From Streptococcus marimammalium DSM 18627 (GTDB taxonomy: Bacteria > Bacillota > Bacilli > Lactobacillales > Streptococcaceae), in NCBI RefSeq assembly GCF_000380045.1, contig NZ_KB904351.1:62001-126000 (forward strand): 64,000 nt of DNA, given 5' to 3'. Position numbers and translations under genes: made by a program. Shown here piece after piece: positions 16,845-28,992 of the stretch; within the stretch, counting starts at the first letter, position 1, and each line of letters opens with the position of its first letter. The notes beneath the pieces are model-generated. The model had not been told where the DNA came from and ran no database searches. It saw nothing but the letters and a program-made list of their open reading frames with translations.

Positions 16845-18833
16845 ATGACTGACAAAAAATCATTTTATATTACTACACCGATTTACTATCCAAGTGGCAA
16901 ACTCCATATTGGTTCAGCCTATACCACAATTGCTTCTGATGTTTTGGCTCGATATAAACGCCTTATGGGTTATGATGTTTTTTATTTAACAGGTCTTGAT
17001 GAACACGGTCAAAAAATTCAAGAAAAAGCTTCAGAAGTTGATAAAACACCTCAAACTTATGTTGATGAAATGGCTGAAGATGTCAAACAATTATGGCATT
17101 TACTGGATATTTCTTATGATAAATTTATTAGAACAACCGATAAAGACCATGAAGCTGTTGTGGCTCAAATTTTTGAGCGTTTATTAGCTCAAGATGATAT
17201 CTATCTTGGAGAATACTCGGGTTGGTATTCTGTATCTGACGAAGAATTTTTTACAGAAAATCAATTAGCAGAAGTATTTCATGATGCTGATGGTAAGGTT
17301 ATCGGAGGAATTGCTCCAAGCGGACACGAAGTCAAGTGGGTTTCTGAAGAATCTTACTTCTTACGTTTGAGCAAATATGCTGATCGCTTGGTTGCTTTCT
17401 ATCAAGAACACCCAGAATTTATCCAGCCACATGGTCGCATGAATGAAATGTTGAAAAACTTTATCGAGCCTGGGTTAGAAGATTTGGCAGTATCACGTAC
17501 TTCCTTTACCTGGGGTGTTAAAGTGCCTTCTAATCCTAAGCACATTGTCTATGTCTGGATTGATGCCTTGAGTAATTATATTTCTGCACTTGGTTATGGA
17601 GCTTCTGATACCAAATATTTTGATCAATTTTGGCCAGCAGATATCCATATGCTAGGAAAGGATATTTTGCGTTTTCACTCTATCTATTGGCCAGTTCTTC
17701 TCATGGCTCTTGATTTACCAATGCCAAAACGTCTTATTGCTCATGGCTGGTTTGTCATGCAAGATGGTAAAATGTCAAAATCAAAAGGTAATGTTGTCTA
17801 CCCTGAAATGCTAGTAGAGCGTTATGGATTAGATGCCTTACGTTATTATTTGATGAGAAGTCTACCTGTTGGCAGTGATGGAACCTTCACACCAGAAGAT
17901 TATGTTGGGCGTATCAACTATGAATTAGCCAATGATTTAGGAAACCTTCTCAACCGCACTGTAGCCATGATTAATAAATATTTTGATGGGCATATTCCTA
18001 GCTACCAAGAAAATGTGACAGCATTTGATGCTTCACTTGCTGAAGTAGTAGCAGAAAATATCAAAGCTTATCATCACCATATGGAAGCAGTCGATTTTCC
18101 AAGAGTTCTTGACAGTATTTGGCAGATTATTGCTAAAACCAACAAATATATCGATGAAACGACACCTTGGATTCTTGCAAAAGAAGAAAAAACACAAGAG
18201 TTAGCAGGTGTGATGAGTCACTTAGCAGCAAGTTTACGAGTTGTTGCCCACCTTATTCAACCATTTATGATGACAACTGCTACTGGTATTATGACCCAAC
18301 TTGGTCTTGACAATATTTATCATCTAGCCACTATTTCATTGGAGAGTTTGCCAGCTAACCTAACCGTTGTTAAAAAAGGTGAGCCACTTTTCCCAAGACT
18401 TGACATGGAAGAAGAAATTGCCTATATTAAAGAACAAATGTCAGGAAAACAAGTCACAGAAAAACCTTGGGATCCTGCTGAGGTAGAGTTAGTAAATGAA
18501 AAAGATGTCATCAAATTTGATGTCTTTGATAAGGTAGAAATTCGCGTTGCCGAAGTGAAGGACGTTCAAAAAGTACCAGGTTCTGATAAATTATTACAAT
18601 TTAGACTAGATGCTGGTGATGGAGAAGACCGTCAAATTCTTTCGGGAATTGCTAAGTATTATCCTAATCCAGAAAAGTTAATTGGACAAAAGCTACAAAT
18701 TGTTGCTAATCTCAAACCACGTAAGATGATGGGATTACTGAGCCAAGGAATGATTTTGTCAGCAGAACACGATGGTCAACTAACCATACTAACTGTGAAT
18801 CAGAAGGTACCAAATGGTAGTCAAATTGGTTAA
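16845..18833 (+). CDS. metG: Methionyl-tRNA synthetase
   Basis: A 662-residue class I synthetase. The HIGH motif appears as HIGS in [13 protein letters not shown], and KMSKSKG follows near residue 300. The C-terminal 110 residues form an EMAP/Arc1-type tRNA-binding domain ([20 protein letters not shown]), which lets the enzyme dimerise and hold tRNA. The ATG at 16845 follows AAAGGA by 7 bases; an upstream in-frame TTG at 16824 is rejected. Confidence 0.96.
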   Translation: MTDKKSFYITTPIYYPSGKLHIGSAYTTIASDVLARYKRLMGYDVFYLTGLDEHGQKIQEKASEVDKTPQTYVDEMAEDVKQLWHLLDISYDKFIRTTDKDHEAVVAQIFERLLAQDDIYLGEYSGWYSVSDEEFFTENQLAEVFHDADGKVIGGIAPSGHEVKWVSEESYFLRLSKYADRLVAFYQEHPEFIQPHGRMNEMLKNFIEPGLEDLAVSRTSFTWGVKVPSNPKHIVYVWIDALSNYISALGYGASDTKYFDQFWPADIHMLGKDILRFHSIYWPVLLMALDLPMPKRLIAHGWFVMQDGKMSKSKGNVVYPEMLVERYGLDALRYYLMRSLPVGSDGTFTPEDYVGRINYELANDLGNLLNRTVAMINKYFDGHIPSYQENVTAFDASLAEVVAENIKAYHHHMEAVDFPRVLDSIWQIIAKTNKYIDETTPWILAKEEKTQELAGVMSHLAASLRVVAHLIQPFMMTTATGIMTQLGLDNIYHLATISLESLPANLTVVKKGEPLFPRLDMEEEIAYIKEQMSGKQVTEKPWDPAEVELVNEKDVIKFDVFDKVEIRVAEVKDVQKVPGSDKLLQFRLDAGDGEDRQILSGIAKYYPNPEKLIGQKLQIVANLKPRKMMGLLSQGMILSAEHDGQLTILTVNQKVPNGSQIG

Positions 18834-18840
18834 TCATGTT

Positions 18841-18871
18841 AAAAGAGAACATAACCATGTTCTCTTTTTTT
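18841..18871 (+). terminator. Terminator of metG
   Basis: Perfect 12-bp stem AAAAGAGAACAT / ATGTTCTCTTTT with an AACC loop and a T tail. Confidence 0.93.
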
Positions 18872-18916
18872 ACTATCTAAATAACTATATTCAAAAAAAA
18901 GAAAAGGTATCTTTTA

Positions 18917-18925
18917 TGATATAAT
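18917..18925 (+). promoter_or_regulatory. Extended -10 promoter of the DUF2829 gene
   Basis: TGATATAAT, 24 bp before the start codon; no clear -35. Confidence 0.55.
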
Positions 18926-18949
18926 GAAAATAGAATAAAGGAGGACATT

Positions 18950-19186
18950 ATGACATTTGAAGAAATTTTACCGGGCTTAAAAGAAAAGAAAAAATATGTT
19001 AGAAAAGGCTGGGGTGGTTCTGAAAATTATGTTCAATTATTTGATAGTCTTGAACAAGATGGACAATTTTTAAAGGTAACACCCTACTTTTTAATTAATG
19101 TCTCAGGAGAAAGTGAAGGATTTTCAATGTGGAGTCCAACACCGTGTGACGTTTTAGCCACAGATTGGATTGAAGTCAATGACTAA
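18950..19186 (+). CDS. DUF2829 protein (Tad2-like fold)
   Basis: A 78-residue protein. The N-terminus MTFEEILPGLKEKK, a basic RKGWGG segment (residues 18-23), the WSPT loop (61-64) and the DWIEV end (72-76) match DUF2829. That family includes Tad2, a phage protein that soaks up the cyclic ADP-ribose signal of Thoeris defence. Here it sits in a housekeeping locus with its own promoter and an AGGAGG site. Its last 8 bases overlap the start of an SDR gene. Family membership is fairly secure; any anti-defence role is inference, and a nucleotide-binding household role is possible. Confidence 0.8.
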   Translation: MTFEEILPGLKEKKKYVRKGWGGSENYVQLFDSLEQDGQFLKVTPYFLINVSGESEGFSMWSPTPCDVLATDWIEVND

Positions 19187-19877
19187 GACCGTTTTAATTA
19201 CAGGTGTCTCCAGTGGTATCGGTTATGAGCAAGCAAGATTGTTTTTAAAAGAAGGTTATCATGTTTATGGTGTTGATAAAAATCCTGCTCAAAAACTAGA
19301 TGGAAACTTTGATTTTTTGCAAATAGATATCAGTAAAGATCTAACTGCTTTATTTACAAATGTGAAAGAGGTCGATATTTTATGCTTGACAGCTGGTATT
19401 TTAGATGACTACAAACCTTTATTAGAAACAAATAAACAAGAAATAGAAGACGTTTTTGCGACTAATTTTTTTGCTGTTGTTAATGTTACCTCTTTTTATT
19501 TGGAGAAAATGGTTGAAAAACAATCTGGTTGCATCATAACAATGTGTTCGATTGCCTCTTTTTTAGCTGGGGGTGGAGGAGTTGCTTATACTTCTTCAAA
19601 ACATGCATTAGCAGGTTTCACTAAACAATTAGCTCTTGATTATGCTAAAGAAAATATATCCATTTTTGGTATTGCTCCTGGAGCAGTTAAAACAGCAATG
19701 ACAAAGTCGGATTTTGAGCAAGAAGGATTATCAGAGTGGGTAGCCAATGAAACACCAATCAAACGTTGGATTTTACCCGAAGAAGTAGCAGAATTGAGTT
19801 TATTTTTGGCCTCAGGAAAAGCTTCTGCCATGCAAGGAGAAATTGTTACAATTGATGGTGGATGGAGTTTGAAATAA
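19179..19877 (+). CDS. Short-chain dehydrogenase/reductase
   Basis: A 232-residue Rossmann enzyme with TGVSSGIG (cofactor loop), a Ser-Tyr-Lys type active site (MCSIASF, then YTSSK) and a GGWSLK end. This resembles 3-oxoacyl-ACP reductase-like SDRs, but fabG is normally in the fatty-acid cluster, so the substrate is unknown. The ATG at 19179 overlaps the DUF2829 stop (ATGACTAA), which implies translational coupling. A Gfo/Idh gene follows after 12 bp. Confidence 0.85.
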   Translation: MTKTVLITGVSSGIGYEQARLFLKEGYHVYGVDKNPAQKLDGNFDFLQIDISKDLTALFTNVKEVDILCLTAGILDDYKPLLETNKQEIEDVFATNFFAVVNVTSFYLEKMVEKQSGCIITMCSIASFLAGGGGVAYTSSKHALAGFTKQLALDYAKENISIFGIAPGAVKTAMTKSDFEQEGLSEWVANETPIKRWILPEEVAELSLFLASGKASAMQGEIVTIDGGWSLK

Positions 19878-19889
19878 AAGGAGTTTGCA

Positions 19890-20855
19890 ATGAAATTAGC
19901 AATTATTGGAACAGGTATGATTGTCAAAGAAGTCCTACCTGTTCTAAAAACAATTGATGGTATTCTTTTAGAAATGATAGTCTCTACTTCTCGTAGTATC
20001 AAACTAGCAGAAGAATTATCACAAGACTATGGTATCAAAACATATACAAGTCATTATCGTGATGCTTTAGATAGTGAAATGGTAGACACTGTTTATATTG
20101 CTTTGCCCAACCATCTTCACTATCCATTTGTCAAAGAAGCTTTGATGGCTAATAAGCATGTCATTTGTGAGAAACCTTTTACAATGACTGCACAACAACT
20201 AGAAGAGCTTTCTCAAATAGCAAATAAAAGACAACTCATTTTATTAGAGGCTATTACCAATCAATATTTGGAAAATTATTCTTATATTAAAGAATCATTG
20301 TCAAAATTAGGGGATATTAAAATTATAACCTGTAATTTTTCTCAATATTCTTCACGATATGACGCTTTTAAAAAGGGGGAGATTGCTCCAGTTTTTGACC
20401 CTGAAAAAGGTGGTGGTGCTCTTCGTGATTTAAATATCTATAATATTCATTTTGTGGTTGGTTTATTTGGCTTGCCCAAATCAGTTCATTACCTAGCAAA
20501 TATGGAAAACGGTATTGACACATCAGGTATCTTACTGTTAGATTATCAAACATTTAAAGTCTCTTGTGTCGGTTCTAAAGACTCAAGTGCTGATTGCAAA
20601 ACAACTATTCAAGGAAATAAAGGTTATCTTGAAATTAACGGTCCCACAAGTATCATTCCATCCGTTGCTCTAACGCTAAACGAAGAAAAAACAAGCCTTA
20701 TTAATAAAAATCTTAATCAACCTCGTCTATGGTCTGAATTTGTTGCATTTGAAGAAATCATTCGTTTAAAAGATTTTAAAGAAGCAAAACAAAGACTTAA
20801 ACATAGTCAACAAGTGATGAAAGTGCTTGAACAAGCATATTTAACAACTGTTTAA
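19890..20855 (+). CDS. Gfo/Idh/MocA family oxidoreductase
   Basis: A 321-residue NAD(P)-dependent oxidoreductase. The nucleotide loop is IIGTGMIVKEVLP, and the family EKPF motif (residues 95-98) carries the catalytic lysine. The substrate is unknown; sugars, inositols or biliverdin-like compounds are possible in this family. AAAGGAG precedes the ATG. It forms one unit with the DUF2829 and SDR genes. Confidence 0.88.
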   Translation: MKLAIIGTGMIVKEVLPVLKTIDGILLEMIVSTSRSIKLAEELSQDYGIKTYTSHYRDALDSEMVDTVYIALPNHLHYPFVKEALMANKHVICEKPFTMTAQQLEELSQIANKRQLILLEAITNQYLENYSYIKESLSKLGDIKIITCNFSQYSSRYDAFKKGEIAPVFDPEKGGGALRDLNIYNIHFVVGLFGLPKSVHYLANMENGIDTSGILLLDYQTFKVSCVGSKDSSADCKTTIQGNKGYLEINGPTSIIPSVALTLNEEKTSLINKNLNQPRLWSEFVAFEEIIRLKDFKEAKQRLKHSQQVMKVLEQAYLTTV

Positions 20856-20864
20856 CAACAGTTG
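20845..20864 (+). other. Short palindrome at the end of the Gfo/Idh gene
   Basis: CAACTGTT / AACAGTTG around TAAC, overlapping the stop codon. It lacks a T run, so it is a weak terminator at best. It could be a small operator for the glmU promoter 8 bp downstream. Confidence 0.4.
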
Positions 20865-20871
20865 CTAAATA

Positions 20872-20880
20872 TGCTATAAT
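20872..20880 (+). promoter_or_regulatory. Extended -10 promoter of glmU
   Basis: TGCTATAAT, 34 bp before the start codon. Confidence 0.6.
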
Positions 20881-20893
20881 GGAGTGATTTTAA

Positions 20894-22294
<1,401 letters not shown>

Positions 22295-22302
22295 GAGTTT
22301 TT

Positions 22303-22857
22303 ATGGAGTTTATTGAAAAGACAATTGAGAGAGAAACTATTTTTAAAGGGCATATCTTTGATGTTGCAGTTGATAAGGTTGAATTACCAAATGGCTTAGG
22401 AATGTCAAAACGAGAACTTGTTTTTCATAAGGGGGCAGTCGCCGTTTTAGCAATAACACCAGAAAATAAATTAGTTATTGTTAAGCAATATCGTAAAGCT
22501 ATTGAAAGGATTAGTTATGAGGTTCCAGCCGGGAAATTAGAAATTGGTGAAGGGGGTTCTGAAAAAAAAGCTGCTCTTCGTGAATTAGAAGAAGAAACGG
22601 GTTATGTTGGTGATCTTTTACTTATTCATGAATTTCATACAGCTATCGGATTTTGTAATGAAAAAATAAAACTCTATTTAGGGACCAATCTTAAAAAAGT
22701 ACCAAAACCAAAACCAAAAGATCCAGATGAAACTATTGAAATTCTCGAATTAAGTTTGAAAGAATGTCAAGAAATGATTAGTATTGGAGAAATCACTGAT
22801 GCTAAAACTATTATTGCCATTCAGTTTCTAACATTAAATCAAGAAAGGATACTATGA
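22303..22857 (+). CDS. NUDIX ADP-ribose pyrophosphatase
   Basis: A 184-residue NUDIX hydrolase. The box is complete: GEGGSEKKAALRELEEETGY, preceded by VPAGKLE, the pattern of ADP-ribose pyrophosphatases (NudF type). It lies 8 bp after glmU and its stop overlaps macP. The substrate is assigned by family. Confidence 0.88.
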   Translation: MEFIEKTIERETIFKGHIFDVAVDKVELPNGLGMSKRELVFHKGAVAVLAITPENKLVIVKQYRKAIERISYEVPAGKLEIGEGGSEKKAALRELEEETGYVGDLLLIHEFHTAIGFCNEKIKLYLGTNLKKVPKPKPKDPDETIEILELSLKECQEMISIGEITDAKTIIAIQFLTLNQERIL

Positions 22858-23144
22858 TGGGTAAACCTTTATTAACTGATGACATCATTAGGCGTGCGAA
22901 TGTCAAAAAAACATTGAATAGTCAGTTGATAGAAAATGAGGATACCAAAATTATCCCAGTTATTTCTGATGATTATTCTGATTTTATGATTGATGATGAA
23001 ACGTCTGAAAAACAATTTCAAATGATTAAAAGTAGACGAATTGAAAATGCTAAACGACGTGCTTTTAGTAAGAAATTAAATTTAATTTTGATTATTGTTA
23101 TTCTACTGCTATTGGTATTAATATACGCTATTTTTAAAATTTAG
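22857..23144 (+). CDS. macP: Cell wall synthase accessory protein MacP
   Basis: A 95-residue protein with a MGKPLLTDD start, an acidic linker, a basic patch (RRIENAKRRAF) and one C-terminal membrane helix (about 70-94). This matches MacP, which activates the class A penicillin-binding protein PBP2a in pneumococcus and is phosphorylated by the Ser/Thr kinase StkP. Thr30 in ENEDTKI lies where the phosphosite would be expected. The ATG at 22857 is 7 bases from AGGA; the one at 22854 is too close. The neighbours (NUDIX, mtnN) fit the pneumococcal locus. Confidence 0.8.
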   Translation: MGKPLLTDDIIRRANVKKTLNSQLIENEDTKIIPVISDDYSDFMIDDETSEKQFQMIKSRRIENAKRRAFSKKLNLILIIVILLLLVLIYAIFKI

Positions 23145-23152
23145 GAGAAAAA

Positions 23153-23863
23153 ATGACAATTGGAATTATTGCTGCAATGGCAGAAGAATTGCAACATTTA
23201 GTGAATAATCTTACAGAAAAAAAAGAAACACTTATTTTAAATCAAACCTATTTCTGTGGTAAAATTGGACAACATGAGGTGGTTTTAGTTCAAAGTGGTA
23301 TTGGTAAGGTTATGAGTGCCATGAGTGTTGCTATTTTAGCAGACCATTTTGGAGTATCTGTGATTATTAATACAGGCTCAGCAGGAGCGGTTGCTAAAGA
23401 ACTAAAAATTGGAGATGTTGTAGTATCAGATTTCTTAGTTTACCATGATGTTGATGTGACGGCTTTTGGTTATCAGTATGGTCAAATGGCTTCACAACCA
23501 CTTTATTTTCAATCAAGTCCCTGGTTAGTTGAAGCTTTTCAAAAAGTGTTAAAAGAGCAAACTATCTCTTCTAAGATAGGGCTAATTGCAACTGGAGATA
23601 GTTTTATTGCTGGGCAAAAAAAAATAGATGACATTTTAAACCACTTTCCTAAAACTCTTGCAGTTGAAATGGAAGGTGCTGCTATAGCACAAGCAGCTAT
23701 TAACGCAAATTGCTCTTTTATAGTTGTACGAGCTATTAGTGACACTGCATCACATGATGCCAATATTACTTTTTCTGAATTTATTAAAGAAGCTAGTCAA
23801 AAATCTGCAAAAGTATTAATCGCTTTTTTAAATCAATTAAATTTTGAAAATAATATTAATTAA
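23153..23863 (+). CDS. mtnN: 5'-methylthioadenosine/S-adenosylhomocysteine nucleosidase
   Basis: A 236-residue phosphorylase-fold hydrolase that recycles SAH and MTA and supplies the LuxS substrate. Motifs: GIIAAMAEEL, INTGSAGAV, and EMEGAAIAQ with RAISDTA. It lies 8 bp after macP and closes the glmU operon before a terminator. Confidence 0.95.
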   Translation: MTIGIIAAMAEELQHLVNNLTEKKETLILNQTYFCGKIGQHEVVLVQSGIGKVMSAMSVAILADHFGVSVIINTGSAGAVAKELKIGDVVVSDFLVYHDVDVTAFGYQYGQMASQPLYFQSSPWLVEAFQKVLKEQTISSKIGLIATGDSFIAGQKKIDDILNHFPKTLAVEMEGAAIAQAAINANCSFIVVRAISDTASHDANITFSEFIKEASQKSAKVLIAFLNQLNFENNIN

Positions 23864-23930
23864 ACCACTTAATTTTTTAAAAAATGACATTATTTCTAAA
23901 AAATGACAAATAAATAAAATTTTTATTATC

Positions 23931-23964
23931 AAAAACGTAAAATACTAACATTTTACGTTTTTTT
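23931..23964 (+). terminator. Terminator between mtnN and ftsA
   Basis: 13-bp stem AAAAACGTAAAAT / ATTTTACGTTTTT with a 6-base loop and T run. Confidence 0.92.
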
Positions 23965-23965
23965 A

Positions 23966-23974
23966 TGTTATAAT
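23966..23974 (+). promoter_or_regulatory. Extended -10 promoter of the ftsAZ cluster
   Basis: TGTTATAAT, immediately after the terminator and 62 bp before ftsA. Confidence 0.6.
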
Positions 23975-24036
23975 ATTTTGGAATAATACTGTTTTTAATC
24001 AGTACTATAGATAAGAGAGATAGTGAGGTCGAGTGA

Positions 24037-25380
24037 ATGGCTAGAAATGGCTTTTTTACAGGATTGGATATAGGAACAAGCTCGATTAAAGTTCTTGTTG
24101 CTGAATTTGTTGATAATGAAATGAATGTCATTGGAGTGAGTAATGTAAAGAGCTCAGGAGTTCGAGATGGGATTGTGATTGATATTGATGCCGCTTCGAA
24201 AGCTATAAGAGTTGCGATTGATCAAGCAGAAGAAAAAGCTGGTATCTCCATTGATAAAGTGAGTGTTAGTTTACCAGCAAATCTTCTTCAAATTGAACCA
24301 ACTCAAGGAATGATTCCTGTAACTAGTGATTCAAAAGAAATTAAAGACGAAGATGTTGATAGTGTTGTTAAGTCAGCACTTACAAAAAGTATTACACCAG
24401 AGCGTGAAGTCATCTCATTAGTTCCTGGAGAATTTATTGTTGATGGTTTTAAAGGAATTAGAGATCCACGTGGCATGATGGGGATTCGTTTAGAAATGCG
24501 TGGTTTGTTGTATACAGGACCAAGCACCATTTTGCATAATCTTAGAAAAACCGTTGAAAAAGCAGGAATTAATGTTGAAAATGTCATTATCTCACCGTTA
24601 GCTATGACTAAATATGTTCTTAATGAGGGTGAAAGAGAATTTGGTGCTACCGTTATTGATATGGGTGGCGGACAGACAACTGTTGCATCAATGCGCTCTC
24701 AGGAATTGCAATTTACAAATATCTATCCTGAAGGTGGTGACTATGTCACAAAAGATATTTCAAAAGTTCTTAAGACTTCTATAAATACCGCTGAAGCTAT
24801 TAAATATAATTTTGGAAATGCTAATGTTGGTGAAAGTAGTGTCACTGAAACTATACAAGTTGAAGTTGTAGGAGAAGTACAACCAATTGATGTTTCTGAA
24901 AGATATATTTCAGAAATTATTTCAGCTAGAGTTCGAAATATTTTTAGCCATATTAAACAAGACCTAGAACGTAGCCGTTCAATCGAGTATCCAGGAGGAA
25001 TTATTCTTGCTGGTGGTGGTGCAATTATACCTGGTGTTGTTGAATTAGCACAAGAAACTTTTGGTGTAAATGTTAAATTGTTTGTTCCAAACCAAATGGG
25101 AATTAGAAACCCAATGTTTGCTAATGTGATTTCATTAGTAGACTATGTTGGTTCGATGACAGACGTTGATGTTATTGCTCAAAAAGCAGTAACAGGAGAA
25201 GAATTGTTACGTCGTAAACCTATTGACACTGGGAGAACAACTGTTGTTAGTGAATCAGTTGCCTACTCAGAAACTAACAATATCCCAGAAATTAAAAAAC
25301 CACAAGATAATGTTGAACCTAAGCAAAAAGAAAACTTAGGAGATAAAGTACGAAATATTTTTGGAAGTATGTTTGATTAA
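24037..25380 (+). CDS. ftsA: Cell division protein FtsA
   Basis: A 447-residue actin-like protein that ties FtsZ to the membrane. It shows TGLDIGTSSIKV (phosphate 1), VIDMGGGQTTV (phosphate 2) and LAGGGAIIPG (adenosine). The C-terminal end KVRNIFGSMFD is a membrane-targeting amphipathic helix. It heads the division cluster. Confidence 0.96.
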   Translation: MARNGFFTGLDIGTSSIKVLVAEFVDNEMNVIGVSNVKSSGVRDGIVIDIDAASKAIRVAIDQAEEKAGISIDKVSVSLPANLLQIEPTQGMIPVTSDSKEIKDEDVDSVVKSALTKSITPEREVISLVPGEFIVDGFKGIRDPRGMMGIRLEMRGLLYTGPSTILHNLRKTVEKAGINVENVIISPLAMTKYVLNEGEREFGATVIDMGGGQTTVASMRSQELQFTNIYPEGGDYVTKDISKVLKTSINTAEAIKYNFGNANVGESSVTETIQVEVVGEVQPIDVSERYISEIISARVRNIFSHIKQDLERSRSIEYPGGIILAGGGAIIPGVVELAQETFGVNVKLFVPNQMGIRNPMFANVISLVDYVGSMTDVDVIAQKAVTGEELLRRKPIDTGRTTVVSESVAYSETNNIPEIKKPQDNVEPKQKENLGDKVRNIFGSMFD

Positions 25381-25395
25381 AGATAAAATAAGTGA

Positions 25396-26691
<1,296 letters not shown>

Positions 26692-26692
26692 A

Positions 26693-27364
26693 ATGAATTT
26701 AGAAAAAAATATAACTAATGTTCTTCAGGAAATCTCAAAAGTTGCCCAAAAGGCTGGAAGATTTTTTGAAGACATTAATATTATAGCGGTTACAAAATAT
26801 GTTGATTCAAACACAACAAAAGAAATGATAACATTGGGCATAAAACATATTGGTGAAAATCGTGTTGATAAATTTTTGACAAAGTATGAAACACTTGCTA
26901 ATGAACCAATAATTTGGCATTTTATTGGAAGTTTACAGCGTCGAAAAGTGAAGGAAATCATCAATAAAATTGATTACTTTCATGCTCTTGATTCTTTGAA
27001 CCTAGCTAAAGAAATTCAAAAGAGAGCAGAACATCCGATAAAGTGCTTTTTACAAGTTAATATTTCTGGTGAAGAAAGCAAACATGGTTTTTCGATAACT
27101 GAAATTGACCATGTTTTAAGTGTTTTAAGTGACTATGATAAAATTATCATCATAGGATTAATGACAATGGCACCAATTGATGCTAGTGATGAAGAATTGG
27201 AACATATTTTTAAAAAAACAAACCAAATTAGGATGACTTATAAGAATAGAAAAATTAAAAATATGCCTTTGACTGATTTAAGTATGGGTATGAGTAGAGA
27301 TTACAAAATTGCGATTCAAAATGGCTCAACATTTGTTAGAATTGGAACAGCATTTTTTAGTTAA
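26693..27364 (+). CDS. YggS/YlmE family PLP homeostasis protein
   Basis: A 223-residue single-domain alanine-racemase-fold protein. The PLP lysine is in AVTKYVD (about residue 36), with GENRVDKF and a SMGMSRDY phosphate-binding tail. It keeps pyridoxal phosphate levels balanced; no enzymatic reaction is established. It lies between ftsZ and sepF, as usual in Gram-positives. Confidence 0.92.
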   Translation: MNLEKNITNVLQEISKVAQKAGRFFEDINIIAVTKYVDSNTTKEMITLGIKHIGENRVDKFLTKYETLANEPIIWHFIGSLQRRKVKEIINKIDYFHALDSLNLAKEIQKRAEHPIKCFLQVNISGEESKHGFSITEIDHVLSVLSDYDKIIIIGLMTMAPIDASDEELEHIFKKTNQIRMTYKNRKIKNMPLTDLSMGMSRDYKIAIQNGSTFVRIGTAFFS

Positions 27365-27377
27365 ATGGAGATAAAAT

Positions 27378-27938
27378 ATGGCACTTAGAGATAAATTTAG
27401 TAAACTTATTTCTTACTTTGATACAGATGATATCAGTGAAGTAGAAGAAGAGACAGTTGAACAGACTGTTAGACAAACTCGAGTAGAAGCGCCTCAACAA
27501 AGACGAGAGCACCCTTCTAGGATTGAGAACACTGAAAGAAATGAAGTAAAAGACAGAACACATTTGCGTCCTGTAGCTAATGTGTCACCTTCACATGCTA
27601 AAACAAACAGAGAACAGATGGCTCAAACAGCTTTAGAGTCAGCTAAGACAACTATCGCTATAAAATACCCTAAAAAGTATGAGGATGCTCAAGAAATAGT
27701 TAATGCTTTGATACTTAATGAGTGCATTTTAATTGATTTTCAATACATGATAGATGCTCAAGCACGTCGCTGTCTTGATTTTATTGATGGTGCCAGTAAA
27801 GTTCTCTACGGTAATCTTCAAAAAGTAAGTTCTTCTATGTTCTTGTTAACTCCTGCTAATGTTATTGTTGATTTTGAGGAAATTGGAATTCCGCACAATG
27901 GACAAGATATTAGCTATGACTATGATATGAAGAGATGA
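27378..27938 (+). CDS. sepF: Cell division protein SepF
   Basis: A 186-residue protein with an N-terminal membrane-binding helix ([14 protein letters not shown]), a charged variable linker, and a C-terminal dimer domain (about 95-180) that binds the FtsZ tail. It acts as a second membrane anchor for the Z ring. It is co-transcribed with yggS and ylmG. Confidence 0.94.
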   Translation: MALRDKFSKLISYFDTDDISEVEEETVEQTVRQTRVEAPQQRREHPSRIENTERNEVKDRTHLRPVANVSPSHAKTNREQMAQTALESAKTTIAIKYPKKYEDAQEIVNALILNECILIDFQYMIDAQARRCLDFIDGASKVLYGNLQKVSSSMFLLTPANVIVDFEEIGIPHNGQDISYDYDMKR

Positions 27939-27941
27939 TAA

Positions 27942-28187
27942 ATGTTAGTATTTATAATAAACAAAGCAATTGATATTTTTTCTTTTTTTCTTGTTGTTTA
28001 TGCCTTGCTATCTTGGTTTCCAGAAACACATAATAGTACTTGGGCTGGATATTTGTATCAGATTGTAGAACCTATTTTAAAAGTGTTTAGAAAATTTAAT
28101 CTCCAATTTGGTAATATGGATTTTACTGTCGTAGCTGCTTTAATCGCTCTTAGAATTTTAAAAAATTTTATTAATATAATTTTATAA
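27942..28187 (+). CDS. YggT/YlmG family membrane protein
   Basis: An 81-residue protein with two membrane helices (about 5-22 and 60-80) and the family motif SWFP between them. It is conserved in division clusters, but its role is not defined. It starts 3 bp after sepF and ends 1 bp before ylmH. Confidence 0.9.
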   Translation: MLVFIINKAIDIFSFFLVVYALLSWFPETHNSTWAGYLYQIVEPILKVFRKFNLQFGNMDFTVVAALIALRILKNFINIIL

Positions 28188-28188
28188 T

Positions 28189-28983
28189 ATGACAAAAAAA
28201 TCACTACATCAACATTTTAAACCAAGTGAAAAAATTTTTTTGGAAAAAATAGAAGAATTTATTCAAAAAGTTGAAAATTCTTATTTTATTCAGGTAACTG
28301 ATTTTTTAAATCCTAGACAAGTCTATATTGCAAAAATTCTATTAACAACAAGAGGTATGACTTTTTATGTTAGTAGTGAATATTACGAGATGGAATATGC
28401 AAAAATCATTATTTCTCCTCCACCACCTTTTTATGAAATTAATTTTTCAGATTTTGGTATCTCATTACTAAATATCAGTTATAATAATAAATTCAATCAA
28501 TTAACTCATGCTCAAATACTCGGAACTTTGATTCATACTCTTGGTATTAAGAGAACCATTATTGGAGATATTATTGTTAAAAAAGGTCAAGCTCAACTTT
28601 TACTAGATACAAAGATGATTTCTTATTTTAAAAATAATATTCATAAAATTGGACGTTCTAGTGTCTTGTTGTTTGAGGATTCTTTAGAGAATTTACTTAA
28701 AATAGATGAAATTGATGAATTGACTGATATTCTTGTATCAAGTCTAAGAGTAGATAACGTCATTGCATCAGTTTTAAAAATTTCAAGAACTATAGCCATG
28801 AAATTAATCACAGCCGAAAAAGTTAAAATTAATTATATGGTTATCAATAAAACCTCTGAAATTGTCTCAGTCAATGATATTATTAGTGTTAGAGGATATG
28901 GTAGATTTAGTATTGCTTCTAATAATGGTTTGTCAAAACAAAAAAAACATAAATTAACAATTATTCGAAAAGTGCATAAGTGA
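28189..28983 (+). CDS. YlmH family S4-domain RNA-binding protein
   Basis: A 264-residue protein with a C-terminal S4 domain (about 185-245, DNVIASVLKISRTIAMKLI, then VISVRGYGRF). YlmH has been tied to rescue of stalled large ribosomal subunits in B. subtilis. It is encoded without a gap after ylmG. Confidence 0.9.
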   Translation: MTKKSLHQHFKPSEKIFLEKIEEFIQKVENSYFIQVTDFLNPRQVYIAKILLTTRGMTFYVSSEYYEMEYAKIIISPPPPFYEINFSDFGISLLNISYNNKFNQLTHAQILGTLIHTLGIKRTIIGDIIVKKGQAQLLLDTKMISYFKNNIHKIGRSSVLLFEDSLENLLKIDEIDELTDILVSSLRVDNVIASVLKISRTIAMKLITAEKVKINYMVINKTSEIVSVNDIISVRGYGRFSIASNNGLSKQKKHKLTIIRKVHK

Positions 28984-28992
28984 GGAAACGAA

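Noticed and set aside
20845..20864. Palindrome considered as a terminator of the Gfo/Idh gene
   Set aside because: Short stem with no T run; listed only as a structural feature.
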